The translations under genes were made by a program, and so were the position numbers. Below are positions 17,439-26,944 of a DNA stretch of 64,000 bases, piece after piece. How positions within the stretch are numbered: position 1 is the first letter of the stretch; every line of letters starts with the position of its first letter. Below the pieces are notes generated by a model. That model did no database searches and had not been told where the DNA came from. It saw nothing but the letters and a program-made list of their open reading frames with translations. Source of the stretch: Blautia obeum ATCC 29174 (GTDB lineage Bacteria > Bacillota > Clostridia > Lachnospirales > Lachnospiraceae); contig NZ_CP102265.1 in NCBI RefSeq assembly GCF_025147765.1, forward strand, positions 2,951,001 through 3,015,000, given 5' to 3'.

Positions 17439-18488
17439 ATGAAAAAATTTACTACATGCAATACATCCGATAAGAAAAAGCGTCACATCCTCCGTATGCT
17501 CCCGGTGCTGACTGTGGCTGGTGCTTTGAGCATTGCCCTTACAGGATGTGGTACTTCTTCTGAAGATGAAGTACAACGCTATTCCTGGCCACTGGCAACC
17601 GCCAGCCCGGAAGACACTGTTACACAGATCTTTGCAGAAAAGTTTGCCGAGGAAGTCGCAGATTTAAGCGATGGCAAAATGAAGATCCAGGTATACGCGA
17701 ACTCCACACTCGGTGGTGACCGCGACCTGCTTGAAACCTGCTCAGATGGAGATATCCCATTTGTCGTACAGAATACTGCACCTCAGGTTTCTTTCATGAG
17801 TGATCTGGCAGTCTTTGATCTTCCATGTGTTTTTGATTCTCTCGACGACTGTCGTAAGAAGATCGATGACCCGGAATTCTACAGCCTGATCAGTGATGTT
17901 TATACAAACGGCGGCTATCATCTTCTCGGTATGGCTGACCAGGGCTTCCGTGTCATGAGCACAAACAAACCAGTCAATAGCTTTGCAGACTTTAAAGGTC
18001 AGAAGATCCGTACTATGGAAAACAGTTATCATCTGGCATTCTGGAAGGCACTCGGTGCAAACCCGACTCCAATGAGTTTCAGTGAGGTTTATATCGGTCT
18101 TCAACAGCATACGATCGATGCGCAGGAAAATCCATATGAAGTTATCGTTTCCAACAACTTATATGAACAGCAGGATTATGTGGTCGAGACCAATCATCTT
18201 CCGCATCTGATCTCTCTGATCGTCAACGATGATTTCTTCAAAGATCTTCCGGAGAATGAACAGGATATCATGACAGAAGCCGCACAACTTGCAACAGAAT
18301 ACGCAAGAGAACAGTCCGATGCACGTATTGCAGATAAAATTGCAACCATCGAAGAAAGCGGTACACAGATCATTACCCTGTCCGATGAGACACGTAAAGA
18401 GATCCGCGAGGCATCCAAAGGCGTGTATGATTCGATTAAGAAAGTGATCAAGCCGGAGATTTATGAAACATATATGGATAAAGAATAA
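17439..18488 (+). CDS. dctP: TRAP transporter, substrate-binding lipoprotein (DctP type)
   Basis: 349 residues. The signal peptide ends in a lipobox (ALTGC, near residue 37), so the protein is lipid-anchored outside the membrane. The DctP fold is seen as FAEKFAEEVADLSDGKMKIQVY, then NSTLGGDRDLLE, and FKGQKIRTMENSYHLAFWKALGANPTPMSFSE split over the central region, where the conserved Arg (KIRTM) binds a carboxylate of the ligand. AGGAGG precedes the start. It is the last gene of the plus-strand arm; a long palindrome follows. Confidence 0.94.
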   Translation: MKKFTTCNTSDKKKRHILRMLPVLTVAGALSIALTGCGTSSEDEVQRYSWPLATASPEDTVTQIFAEKFAEEVADLSDGKMKIQVYANSTLGGDRDLLETCSDGDIPFVVQNTAPQVSFMSDLAVFDLPCVFDSLDDCRKKIDDPEFYSLISDVYTNGGYHLLGMADQGFRVMSTNKPVNSFADFKGQKIRTMENSYHLAFWKALGANPTPMSFSEVYIGLQQHTIDAQENPYEVIVSNNLYEQQDYVVETNHLPHLISLIVNDDFFKDLPENEQDIMTEAAQLATEYAREQSDARIADKIATIEESGTQIITLSDETRKEIREASKGVYDSIKKVIKPEIYETYMDKE

Positions 18489-18509
18489 TACCAGCGCTGA
18501 GATGTAAAA

Positions 18510-18712
18510 TTACGTATCCTATCTGTTTTATACAGGCCTGAAAAGATCTGTCAGAAGTACTTAGTGAAGAGAATTCTACTTTGCTTCGAAAAATGGCACT
18601 GTCTGAGCGACAGCGAGTTTGACATTTTTCGAAGTGGTTTTTGTAGAATTATCTTCTCTTAGTACTTCCAGATCTTTGAACTAGCCTGTAAGAACAGCTA
18701 TGAGACGTAATT
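18510..18712. repeat. Long palindromic element with conserved apex, copy 1
   Basis: An imperfect hairpin about 200 bases long fills the gap between two convergent genes. Paired segments, outside to inside, are AATTACGT/ACGTAATT, ACAGGC/GCCTGT, AAGATCTG/CAGATCTT, GAAGTACT/AGTACTTC, AATTCTAC/GTAGAATT and CTTCGAAAAATG/CATTTTTCGAAG. The apex (18597-18621) reads CACTGTCTGAG, six bases, CGAGTTTG. The same apex occurs at 61853-61878 on an unrelated stem. It encodes no protein and has no terminal T-run. Confidence 0.75.
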
Positions 18713-18741
18713 AGTTTATATTTTATACTGTGACTTTCTCA

Positions 18742-19800
18742 TTATTTCACATTAAGGTATACATCCTCATGTGTATGGAACCCTCCATCTATGACCACTT
18801 CATCCATATTCTCTTTCGTCACAGCCACCGGCGTGATCTTATAATACGGAATCTCATATTCTCCATCATTGGTCGTCTCGGTAACAGGGTATTCACAGTC
18901 AGCTGACCCGATATCCTCCCCATTTCCAAGCATCACTGCCAGTGTCGCCGCCGTAGATGCCTCCTGCTCGATCGGCTTATACACCGTCATGGTCTGGGTT
19001 CCTTCTACAATACGCTGGCATGCAGCCAGTTCTGCATCCTGTGCGACAACAGCGACCTGTCCGGCAAGGCGGTTTTCGGACAAAACTTTAACTACCTGAC
19101 TTGCCAGATCGTCATTACCACACATAACACCAACAATATCATCCGTCACTTCCAGCCCCTTGTTTACATGAGTTTCCGCTATTTCTGCAAGCCAGTTATC
19201 ACAATAACCGGAGTAAACGATATTAAGCTTACTATCCACCAGTGCATCTTTAAATCCCTTCTCAACTTCCTCAACATTTTTATCTGTCGGTGATCCATAA
19301 ATCGCAAAGATATTTCCGCCATCCGGGCAAGCTTTTTTCAGGGCTTCACCCATCAGTGTTCCAACCATCTCATTGTCGATCGTAATATACAGATCCGCAT
19401 TTACATTGGGAATGATACGGTCATAGCAGATTACACAGATTCCTTTGCTTTTTGCTTCTTTTACCACATCATATAATGCATCGCCATCAATTGGTATAAT
19501 AATGATCACGTCCATTTTTTTCTGGATGAAGTACTCAATCTGAGAAATCTGTTCCTCCACTTCTCCTCCGGCCACCTGCACATTTACTTCTGCCCCAAGA
19601 CTCTGCGCTGTAGACACAAACATATCACGGTCACGCAGCCATCGTTCAATTACAAAAGAATCAAAGCTAAGTCCAATCTGCAGTTTATCCTCTTCTGTTG
19701 TATGTGCTGTTTCCGTCTCCACACTCTGCTTTCCACATCCTGTAAGCATCAGTGCAAGCACTATCCCGATTATAAGAAAAATGCCTGTTTTCTTTTTCAT
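18742..19800 (-). CDS. Sugar-binding lipoprotein of the ABC/sensor locus (ChvE/XylF-like)
   Basis: 352 residues with a lipobox (LMLTGC, residue 22). Type-I periplasmic binding fold: GLSFDSFVIERWLRDRD, then VIIIPIDGDALYDVV and a conserved YDRIIPNVNADLYIT ligand segment. The family binds xylose, glucose, galactose or arabinose. It is the last gene of the sensory operon and its start overlaps the response regulator stop (ATGA). It is distinct from the binding protein at 26945-28075 and the membrane-anchored one at 22930-23952, so the locus has three such proteins. Its exact role (transport or sensing) is open. Confidence 0.9.
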   Translation of the reverse strand: MKKKTGIFLIIGIVLALMLTGCGKQSVETETAHTTEEDKLQIGLSFDSFVIERWLRDRDMFVSTAQSLGAEVNVQVAGGEVEEQISQIEYFIQKKMDVIIIIPIDGDALYDVVKEAKSKGICVICYDRIIPNVNADLYITIDNEMVGTLMGEALKKACPDGGNIFAIYGSPTDKNVEEVEKGFKDALVDSKLNIVYSGYCDNWLAEIAETHVNKGLEVTDDIVGVMCGNDDLASQVVKVLSENRLAGQVAVVAQDAELAACQRIVEGTQTMTVYKPIEQEASTAATLAVMLGNGEDIGSADCEYPVTETTNDGEYEIPYYKITPVAVTKENMDEVVIDGGFHTHEDVYLNVK

Positions 19801-21391
19801 TTTCCATACCTCGTTTTATATTCACTTGGTGTCATATCTGTCTGTTTCTTAAAAATCCTGCTGAAATAATTCGGATCTGTATAACCACTCCGGATCCCGG
19901 CTTCTTTAATACTGATATCCGGCTGAGCCAAAAATTCCTTAGCTTTTTCTATCCGCACCTTCGTCACATATTCAATAAAGTTTTCTCCGGTCTCTTCTTT
20001 AAAGATCTTGCTGAAGTAATAAGGGCTGATATTTACAATGCCAGATACATCATCCAATGAGATGTCTTTATTATAATTCTCCTGGATATACAGCATCGCT
20101 TTCTTTGCAGCAGAATTGGACTGGTCTTCCTTCTGATCCCGGATTGCGCGGCAGGCATTCACCATCTTGTCCAGAAACCATTTTCGCAGTTCTTCATACC
20201 CTGTACATGCCATGGCTGCATCAAGATAATCGCGTCGATAGCTAAATCCATAATTGATCGCGCCTGCTTCAAATGCTTTTTCTCACCCCAGATAATATAT
20301 TCCAGGGTCTTCAGCCGGATGTTATTCATGTCGTCTGCATAATGTGCCACCATCCAGTCAAAAAACACATTTATCTCCTGGATACATTCTTTTTCTTTTC
20401 CCTCTTCCAGATAACGGAAAATATTTTTTTCCATCTCTACCGGAAATTCCTCATCATACACACCATTCTGGGAAAGATCTTCGATATGTATCACACGGCT
20501 CTTGCTTCCATTCAATGCACGCAGTGCCTCACGATAAGAGCGCTCCATCTCCTGCATTTCCCGTACTCTTCCGATTCCGACACGAAATTTCGCTTCGATA
20601 CGATCTTCTAATCGGGTAATCAGGCTTCGTGCCTGTTCAACCAGATCGATTCTTTCTTCATATGGATTCTCAGACAGTGCACACGGAACCACGATTGGAA
20701 TACGATTGGACATGATCGATCCCACTGCACAGGAAAAAGAAGATTTTACGATATCTCTCAATTCCGCATAAAAGTCCTGTGCCTTAACATTCATTCCAAC
20801 CGGGCTTACCAGCCTTCCATTCTCATAAGACTGTCCAAACTGAATGATCATAACATAGCCCTGTTTTTCCTCAATATCCAGAAGCTGTTGGTAATAGTCT
20901 GCCACCTGCATCTCCTGTTGGAAAAGAAGGCTTCCAACAAAACTGTTTTCTACGACCGGAATGACTGTTTCCAGTTTTTCCTGTATTCTCAGAAGGTTAC
21001 TTCGCTGATTTCTTTTTGTATCAACTTTTGCTGTGGCCTCTTCCACTGCTGCAATGATCTTGGCCTTTGAGATTGGCTTTGTCAGATATCGCTCGACTCC
21101 CAGATCAATTGCTTCTTTTGCATAATCGAATTTGTCATAGGCCGATACAACATAAAACAGAGCTGTTGTATTAAATTTTCTTATTTCTCGCATAGCCTGT
21201 ATTCCATTAATACCAGGCATATGAATATCCATAAATACGATATCCGGATGAAAAGTCTCCGCGATCTCTGTTACGGCTCTTCCTGTTTTGGCAGTTTCTA
21301 CGATACATGAATCCCCAAATGTACTGGATATAACATTCTTAAAGGCTTCCAGCATGATTCCTTCATCATCTGCAACTAAAATTCGATACAT
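19797..21391 (-). pseudogene. Response regulator, YesN type (REC-AraC), with a one-base frameshift
   Basis: Two overlapping frames together give the normal 531-residue YesN. The first (21391 down to 20159) has REC with phosphorylation site D55 (FMDIHMPG) and the linker. The second carries the C-terminal AraC DNA-binding domain with PYYFSKIFKEETG and DPNYFSRIFKKQTDMTPSEY. The join is at 20277-20281, where GAG AAA AAG reads into the wrong frame; one more A, or a -1 slip on G-AAA-AAG, restores ...EKKAFEAGAINYG.... Explanations are a real mutation, a sequencing error in a run of five A, or programmed slippage. As written, the first frame ends after 410 residues without DNA-binding domain. Confidence 0.85.
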
Positions 21392-21433
21392 TCTTCTGTC
21401 TCCCCTTTGTTATGCAATATTTCCACATTATTC

Positions 21434-22933
21434 TCATTCCAGTTCATCTTTATACACAGGAAGGATGATATGAACTCTGGTCCCTTTCCCTGGTCCGTCA
21501 CTTTCAATCGTAAACAAATTTTCTTCTTTATAATACAGCTGTAGTCTGTCAATTACATTCCGAACAGCAATTCCCGTGGAAAAACGGTCTTCTTCATTCT
21601 GATCTGCGCGTCCGGCCATAACCCTGGCTATCATTTCTTCTGTCATTCCCGCACCATTGTCGCTTACTGTAACATCCAACATCTCACCATTTCGGTGAAT
21701 TTCCATACGGATCCATCCCGTTTCCATACAGTCATGAATTCCATGCTGCACTGCATTTTCAACCAGTGGCTGCAGAATCATACTCGGAATACGAATATTA
21801 TCAATACCTTCATCCACTTCCTTAATATAGGTGATATCTCCGGCAAAACGGACATTCAGGATATAAATGTAGTTATCTACCGCCCCAATCTCCTCCCAGA
21901 GCATGGCGTCTTCTTCCATCTTACGTACATTATAACGGAAAAAATCTGCCATCTTTTCAAGAAAAATTCCTGTATTATCCGCATCCCCCATCATGGCAAG
22001 CTGTGCACCTGCATTCAGACTGTTAAACAAAAAATGTGGATTGATCTGCGCCTGAAGGTATTTCAGCTGAGCCTCCTTCAGATGGGTTTCCATAAGAAGC
22101 TCCCGTTCCTTCATCTGTGCCTGACGTTCCATGCTTTCCTTAAGCTGCTCAATATTCTGCCGGATACTTTCCAGCATCTGGTTAAAACTTCGTGTTACAA
22201 CACCAACCTCATCTTCAACAACTACCGGAAGCTGAGGTACATTTAAGTTACCCTTTGCAACTTCATGCGCTGTATTGGACAATGCTGTAAGTGGACGGAT
22301 CATATTACGGACAAGAAGCGTTGTGACTGCAAGACCAAGTGCATATACAACCAGCATAACGAAAATACAGAGTTTATAGAGTACATTCATTGCTAAGAGC
22401 AGCAGCTGGTAATTTGCCGAGTTCGTTTTAAATCGTAAATTATTCAGCTTATAAATATAGACATTGATATATTCATAAAGCTCATTTTCATCTTCGTAGG
22501 AAGTTTTGTATTTTTCTACATTTCTTCCTCGTTTTGCCTGAACCGTCTCATTTGTCTGTTCCAGATAACTTTCTGACATTCTCCGGATATTTTTTTCCAG
22601 CATTTTCACTTCATTATCCAGATTTCGGTCATTCAGTTCTTCGATCAGATTCTTGTAATTCTGTTCATAACGATAATAATTTTCCAGAGCCTGTGTGCTC
22701 TTGGTATTTAAATATTCATAAACCGTACTCTCTACCTGCTCCAGCGATTCCGAGAGTTCATTCACAGCCGTATTACTGGAAAAGACTGCATCAATTCTTG
22801 TAACCGCTGTATGAATCTGCTTAAAGATAAACACATTGATTCCCAGCGCAAACACAAGAACCAGAAGCATAACTCCGCTCAGTCGGGTCTGTATAGAGTT
22901 TTTTACGGAAGATATCTCTTTTCCCTGTCTCAT
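21434..22933 (-). CDS. Sensor histidine kinase, YesM/LytS-like
   Basis: 499 residues. A first helix (20-38), an extracellular helical region (about 40-175), a second helix (178-208), HAMP (209-262), a coiled stretch, then the His_kinase domain with H300 in QINPHFLFNSLN and a HATPase domain (LVENAVQHGI, DNGAGM, GTRVHIILP). It should phosphorylate the downstream response regulator. Its start overlaps the stop of the binding-protein gene by four bases. That arrangement matches the three-component d-xylose system XylFII-LytS-YesN of solvent-forming clostridia, in which an anchored binding protein drives the kinase. Confidence 0.93.
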   Translation of the reverse strand: MRQGKEISSVKNSIQTRLSGVMLLVLVFALGINVFIFKQIHTAVTRIDAVFSSNTAVNELSESLEQVESTVYEYLNTKSTQALENYYRYEQNYKNLIEELNDRNLDNEVKMLEKNIRRMSESYLEQTNETVQAKRGRNVEKYKTSYEDENELYEYINVYIYKLNNLRFKTNSANYQLLLLAMNVLYKLCIFVMLVVYALGLAVTTLLVRNMIRPLTALSNTAHEVAKGNLNVPQLPVVVEDEVGVVTRSFNQMLESIRQNIEQLKESMERQAQMKERELLMETHLKEAQLKYLQAQINPHFLFNSLNAGAQLAMMGDADNTGIFLEKMADFFRYNVRKMEEDAMLWEEIGAVDNYIYILNVRFAGDITYIKEVDEGIDNIRIPSMILQPLVENAVQHGIHDCMETGWIRMEIHRNGEMLDVTVSDNGAGMTEEMIARVMAGRADQNEEDRFSTGIAVRNVIDRLQLYYKEENLFTIESDGPGKGTRVHIILPVYKDELE

Positions 22934-23952
22934 TTCTCATCCTCCGTCCTGTAATCCTTTGTATTCTCCTTTGTGATCACATGCTGGTTTACACTATAAT
23001 AGTTATTACTATGTCCAAGTGACAGATACTCATCCAGTGCATTGACGCTGTATCGGCCAATCTCGTCCATATCCAGAGCAATCGCAGAAGAAATGATTTC
23101 CTTATCGATGGCATCCAGAATCACATCTGAATAGTAGAATCCGATCACTTTGACATTACCTACCTGGTTATAATCGATCAGTGCCTGATAAACACACTCT
23201 GTCACAACTTCGTCCATACATACCAGAACGTCAGGTAGATTTTCATCATTTACAAACATGTCACGTACAAATTCTTCTGTATCAAAATCTGCACTGCTGT
23301 CTACACAGTATTCCGTCAGGTCTACAGACTGGCCTGTTTTTTTCTGTGCCTCCAGTTCCTTTTTGACCTGCGAATAGACAAGATTCGTCTCCTGTGTCTT
23401 GGAACTGGATGTAGAAAGAAACATGACACTGGTAGTTCCCTGCGCTTTCAGCATGCCGCTAATCTGCTCTGTGTAAGCACTTCCCGTCTGATAACTGTTT
23501 AAGCCGACAAAACTGATCCTGCCTGTTGCAGTATCATCCGTCATAACCGTTACTACAGGGATTTTTTCCTTCAATGCTTCATTGATCAGATGCTGCTCTT
23601 CTTTACTTCCATCCGCTTCCAGAATGATTCCATCCACCTGGGAAGCAATTCCGATTTTCAGACAGTCTGCCTGAGAATAGCCGTTCATCTGTTCAGGAGA
23701 AAGAAGTTCTACATACGCATCTTTCTCTTCTGCTTCCTTGGATGCACTCTCATAAACCGATTGCCACATACCAGTATCTTTATCATTGGAGATCATCAGA
23801 TAATGTCTCTGATAGCTTGCCGCATGCTCTCCTTCTCCAAGCTCTACTCTGTCCAGACTTTTCTGAAAATAAATCCAGATACCGGAAAGAAAAAAGATGC
23901 AGCCTGCCAGGATGCAAAAAACTGTCAGTGTAAATTTCTTCATAGCTTTCAT
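22930..23952 (-). CDS. Membrane-anchored sugar-binding sensor protein
   Basis: 340 residues (337 if the ATG at 23943 is used; the ribosome site is weak for both). One N-terminal helix (about 8-30, VFCILAGCIFFLSGIWIYF) without a lipobox or cleavage site anchors a type-I periplasmic binding domain. Inside it are DGIILEADGS, IPVVTVMTDD and NLPDVLVCMDE. It probably presents sugar to the kinase encoded directly downstream. It has its own promoter and is separated from the ABC genes by a terminator, so the sensor operon is an independent unit. Confidence 0.87.
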   Translation of the reverse strand: MKAMKKFTLTVFCILAGCIFFLSGIWIYFQKSLDRVELGEGEHAASYQRHYLMISNDKDTGMWQSVYESASKEAEEKDAYVELLSPEQMNGYSQADCLKIGIASQVDGIILEADGSKEEQHLINEALKEKIPVVTVMTDDTATGRISFVGLNSYQTGSAYTEQISGMLKAQGTTSVMFLSTSSSKTQETNLVYSQVKKELEAQKKTGQSVDLTEYCVDSSADFDTEEFVRDMFVNDENLPDVLVCMDEVVTECVYQALIDYNQVGNVKVIGFYYSDVILDAIDKEIISSAIALDMDEIGRYSVNALDEYLSLGHSNNYYSVNQHVITKENTKDYRTEDEK

Positions 23953-23979
23953 TCTTTCTGTTTATTTTTATCAGATATC

Positions 23980-24008
23980 AGTGTAACATATTCCACTCCA
24001 TAGTGCAA
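23980..24008 (-). promoter_or_regulatory. Promoter of the sensor operon
   Basis: Minus-strand TTGCAC (24003-24008), 17 bases, TACACT (23980-23985), directly after the ABC terminator. Confidence 0.6.
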
Positions 24009-24044
24009 AAGTGTTGTTGTCCATTTCATATCCAGTTATAAAAA

Positions 24045-24071
24045 GGGCCATTGCGTTACACGCAATGACCC
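24045..24071 (-). terminator. Terminator of the monosaccharide ABC operon
   Basis: GGGTCATTGCG pairs with CGCAATGGCCC (one G-U), loop TGTAA, then TTTTT on the minus strand. Confidence 0.9.
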
Positions 24072-24107
24072 TCATCATTCATTTTATTGATTTGTTATCT
24101 GCTTCTA

Positions 24108-25265
24108 TCATCCATTCTTTCTGTTGGATAATACATCGAATACTACTGCGATCAGAAGTACGGCACCTTTTACTACATACTGCCAGGAATCACCGATACC
24201 CATGATTGACATACCCATGTTGATAACACCAAGGAGAAGTGCACCGATTACAACACCACCTACAGTACCGCTGCCGCCGTATGCGGAAGCACCACCGATG
24301 AAACAGGAGCCGATCGCATCCATCTCGAAGGAAGTACCTGTGCTACCATTTACAGAACCTACACGTGCTGCACAGAGAAGACCTGCAAGACCTGCAAGAA
24401 GTCCCATGTTTACATATGCAATGAAGTAAACTTTGTTTGTATCAATACCGGAAAGCTGTGTAGCTTTCTCATTACCACCAATTGCGTAGAAGTAACGTCC
24501 AAATGCTGTTTTGGATGTAATAAAGTTGTAGATCAGGCAGATTGCAACTACCCAGATGAACATTACGGAGATACCTTTGTACTGGAACAGTTTATAGCAG
24601 TACCAGAGGATAACTACTGCGATGATAACAGCTTTGCTGTAATCAGAAAATGCTGTATTCTGACGATATCCTCTTTTTGCTTTGTTTGCTCTGGAACGAA
24701 CTACACTGAAGATTACATATACAGCAACAACAATACCAACGATCAGTGCTGAATAGTTTGCAGTGTCATCCAATCCAGGAATATTAATATAAGAAGTAAA
24801 TACTTTCAGGAAATCTTTGTTCTGGATAGAAACAGTTTTGTTGTCCAGAATCAGACGTCCAAATCCACGGAAGATGAACATACCAGCAAGCGTTGTGATG
24901 AATGGAGGAATACGTTTGTAACCGATCCAGTAACCCTGCCAGATACCTACCAGAAGGCCAACAACCAGGCAGATGATGATGGTCAGATATGGGTTCATTC
25001 CCTTGTTGCTGATAAGTACTGCTGCAAGACCACCAACCAGGCAGATTACAGCACCAACAGAAAGGTCGATGTTACCACCTGTCAGGATACATAATAACAT
25101 ACCACAGGCAAGAACGAGAACATAACCATTCTGAAGCATTAAGTTTGACATGTTCTGTGCATACAGGAGTCTTCCGTTTGTCAATCCACAGAACAGGATA
25201 AATACGATCACCAGTGCAATGACCATTGTATACTTTCTTAAGAAATCTTTTACATTAAATTTCAT
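24108..25265 (-). CDS. mmsB: Monosaccharide ABC transporter, permease (MmsB/GguB/XylH type)
   Basis: 385 residues, about ten helices. Conserved stretches are LVLACGMLLCILTGGNIDLSV, ITTLAGMFIFRG, and near the C-terminus ARVGSVNGSTGTSFEMDAIG followed by GGASAYGGSGTVGG, all typical of branched-type sugar permeases of the xylose/multiple monosaccharide class. It forms the channel for sugars delivered by the binding protein at 26945-28075. It follows the ATPase gene after 40 bases and ends the operon before a strong terminator. Confidence 0.93.
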   Translation of the reverse strand: MKFNVKDFLRKYTMVIALVIVFILFCGLTNGRLLYAQNMSNLMLQNGYVLVLACGMLLCILTGGNIDLSVGAVICLVGGLAAVLISNKGMNPYLTIIICLVVGLLVGIWQGYWIGYKRIPPFITTLAGMFIFRGFGRLILDNKTVSIQNKDFLKVFTSYINIPGLDDTANYSALIVGIVVAVYVIFSVVRSRANKAKRGYRQNTAFSDYSKAVIIAVVILWYCYKLFQYKGISVMFIWVVAICLIYNFITSKTAFGRYFYAIGGNEKATQLSGIDTNKVYFIAYVNMGLLAGLAGLLCAARVGSVNGSTGTSFEMDAIGSCFIGGASAYGGSGTVGGVVIGALLLGVINMGMSIMGIGDSWQYVVKGAVLLIAVVFDVLSNRKNG

Positions 25266-25305
25266 TTTTTTACCCCTTTCCCAGTAACTGTTCAGTCACT
25301 ATTTC

Positions 25306-26847
25306 TTATTTTTTATTCTGTTCCTGCATGATCGAAGCCATAATACGTTCCTGAGTTGCCTCTTCCGCTGTAAATTCACCAGCCAGACGGCCTTCACTCA
25401 TAACATAGATTCGGTCACACATACCGAGAAGTTCCGGCATTTCAGAAGAAATCATAATGACTGATTTTCCATCTTCTACCATCTTGTTGATCAGGCAGTA
25501 GATATCATATTTTGCACCTACATCGATACCTCGTGTAGGTTCATCCAGAATCAGGATATCCGGTTCTGTAAACATCCACTTACCAAGCAGAGCTTTCTGC
25601 TGGTTACCACCGGAAAGGTTACCGATTTTCTGCTCATTGGAAGGAGTCTTGGTTCCCATTTCCTTTGTCATCTCATCTGCCAGATGAACTTCCATATCTG
25701 TATTGACGACACCTTTCTCACAGACTTTGGAAAGTCTGGCAAGTGTTGTATTAAATCGAATGGATTCTCCGAGAATCAGTCCGTTTGTCTTACGGTCTTC
25801 TGTTACATATGCAAGACCATGACGGATCGCATCGTGCGGATTCTTGAGATTTACTTTTTCTCCCTTGATATAAAGTTCACCGGAAATATTGCTTCCATAG
25901 CTCTTACCAAATACAGACATTGCAAACTCGGTACGTCCTGCACCCTGCAGTCCTGAGAAACCGACAACCTCACCTTTATGTACCTTACAGTTAATTTTAT
26001 TATCTACGATCTTCTCGGGATAGAGTGGATGATGAACGGTCCAGTCTTTTACTTCCAGCATAACCTCTTTGCTGACATTATGTTTTCTGGTAGGATAACG
26101 GTCATCCATAGAACGACCAACCATACCTTTGATGATACGGTCTTCACTTAAATCATCTACACCCTTGGTCAGTGTCTCGATCGTTGTACCATCTCGGATG
26201 ATCGTACAGCGGTCTGCACAGTAGATGATCTCATTCAGTTTATGAGTGATGATGATAGAGGTCAGTCCGTTCTTCTTGAATTCCATCAGAAGATCCAGAA
26301 GCATCTTTGCATCTTCATCATTCAGAGATGAAGTAGGCTCATCCAGGATCAGAAGTTTAACCTTCTTAGAGAATGCCTTTGCGATCTCTACCAGCTGCTG
26401 TTTACCTGTTCCGATATCTTTGATCAGTGTCTGTGCAGATTCATGGAGTCCAACCTGTGCCATGTGTTTTTCTGCTTCACTGTATGTTCTGTCCCAGTCA
26501 ATGCTGCCGCTTTTATTCTTAATCTCGTTTCCGAGAAACATATTCTCGCCAATAGAAAGTAACGGAATCAGCGCAAGTTCCTGATGGATGATAACGATTC
26601 CTTTCGCTTCACTGTCGTTCAGGTTTTTAAACTTGCATTCCTCACCTTCATAGGTAACTGTACCTGTATAACTTCCATATGGATACTGACCACTTAAAAC
26701 GTTCATCAGTGTGGATTTTCCCGCACCGTTTTCACCGATCAGCGCGTGAATCTCTCCTCGCTGGACTTCAAGATTTACATTGTCCAGAGCTTTGACACCG
26801 GGGAACTCTTTTGTAATGTGATCCATTACTAAAATATTGTCTGCCAA
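25306..26847 (-). CDS. mmsA: Monosaccharide ABC transporter, double ATPase (MmsA/GguA/XylG type)
   Basis: 513 residues with two ABC domains. The first has Walker A GENGAGKST and LILDEPTSSLNDEDA; the second has degenerate Walker A (GLQGAGRTE) and signature LSGGNQQKALLGKW with ILDEPTRGIDVGAK, as in all sugar ATPases of this class. The start is taken as TTG at 26847, seven bases after AAAGGGGG; an upstream TTG at 26865 overlaps the terminator and is unlikely. It powers sugar uptake with the permease downstream. Confidence 0.93.
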   Translation of the reverse strand: MADNILVMDHITKEFPGVKALDNVNLEVQRGEIHALIGENGAGKSTLMNVLSGQYPYGSYTGTVTYEGEECKFKNLNDSEAKGIVIIHQELALIPLLSIGENMFLGNEIKNKSGSIDWDRTYSEAEKHMAQVGLHESAQTLIKDIGTGKQQLVEIAKAFSKKVKLLILDEPTSSLNDEDAKMLLDLLMEFKKNGLTSIIITHKLNEIIYCADRCTIIRDGTTIETLTKGVDDLSEDRIIKGMVGRSMDDRYPTRKHNVSKEVMLEVKDWTVHHPLYPEKIVDNKINCKVHKGEVVGFSGLQGAGRTEFAMSVFGKSYGSNISGELYIKGEKVNLKNPHDAIRHGLAYVTEDRKTNGLILGESIRFNTTLARLSKVCEKGVVNTDMEVHLADEMTKEMGTKTPSNEQKIGNLSGGNQQKALLGKWMFTEPDILILDEPTRGIDVGAKYDIYCLINKMVEDGKSVIMISSEMPELLGMCDRIYVMSEGRLAGEFTAEEATQERIMASIMQEQNKK

Positions 26848-26863
26848 AATGGCGCCCCCTTTC

Positions 26864-26894
26864 AAAAAACCGGGCGGGGCTCTTCACCCCGCCC
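26864..26894 (-). terminator. Terminator/attenuator between sugar-binding protein and ATPase genes
   Basis: GGGCGGGG and CCCCGCCC pair perfectly around a seven-base loop, then GGTTTTTT on the minus strand. It should let most transcripts stop after the binding-protein gene, giving it excess over ATPase and permease. Confidence 0.85.
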
Positions 26895-26944
26895 TAAAAT
26901 TTCAAATTACATGTTTTATTGGTTACTTAAGCAATTTTTTCTGC

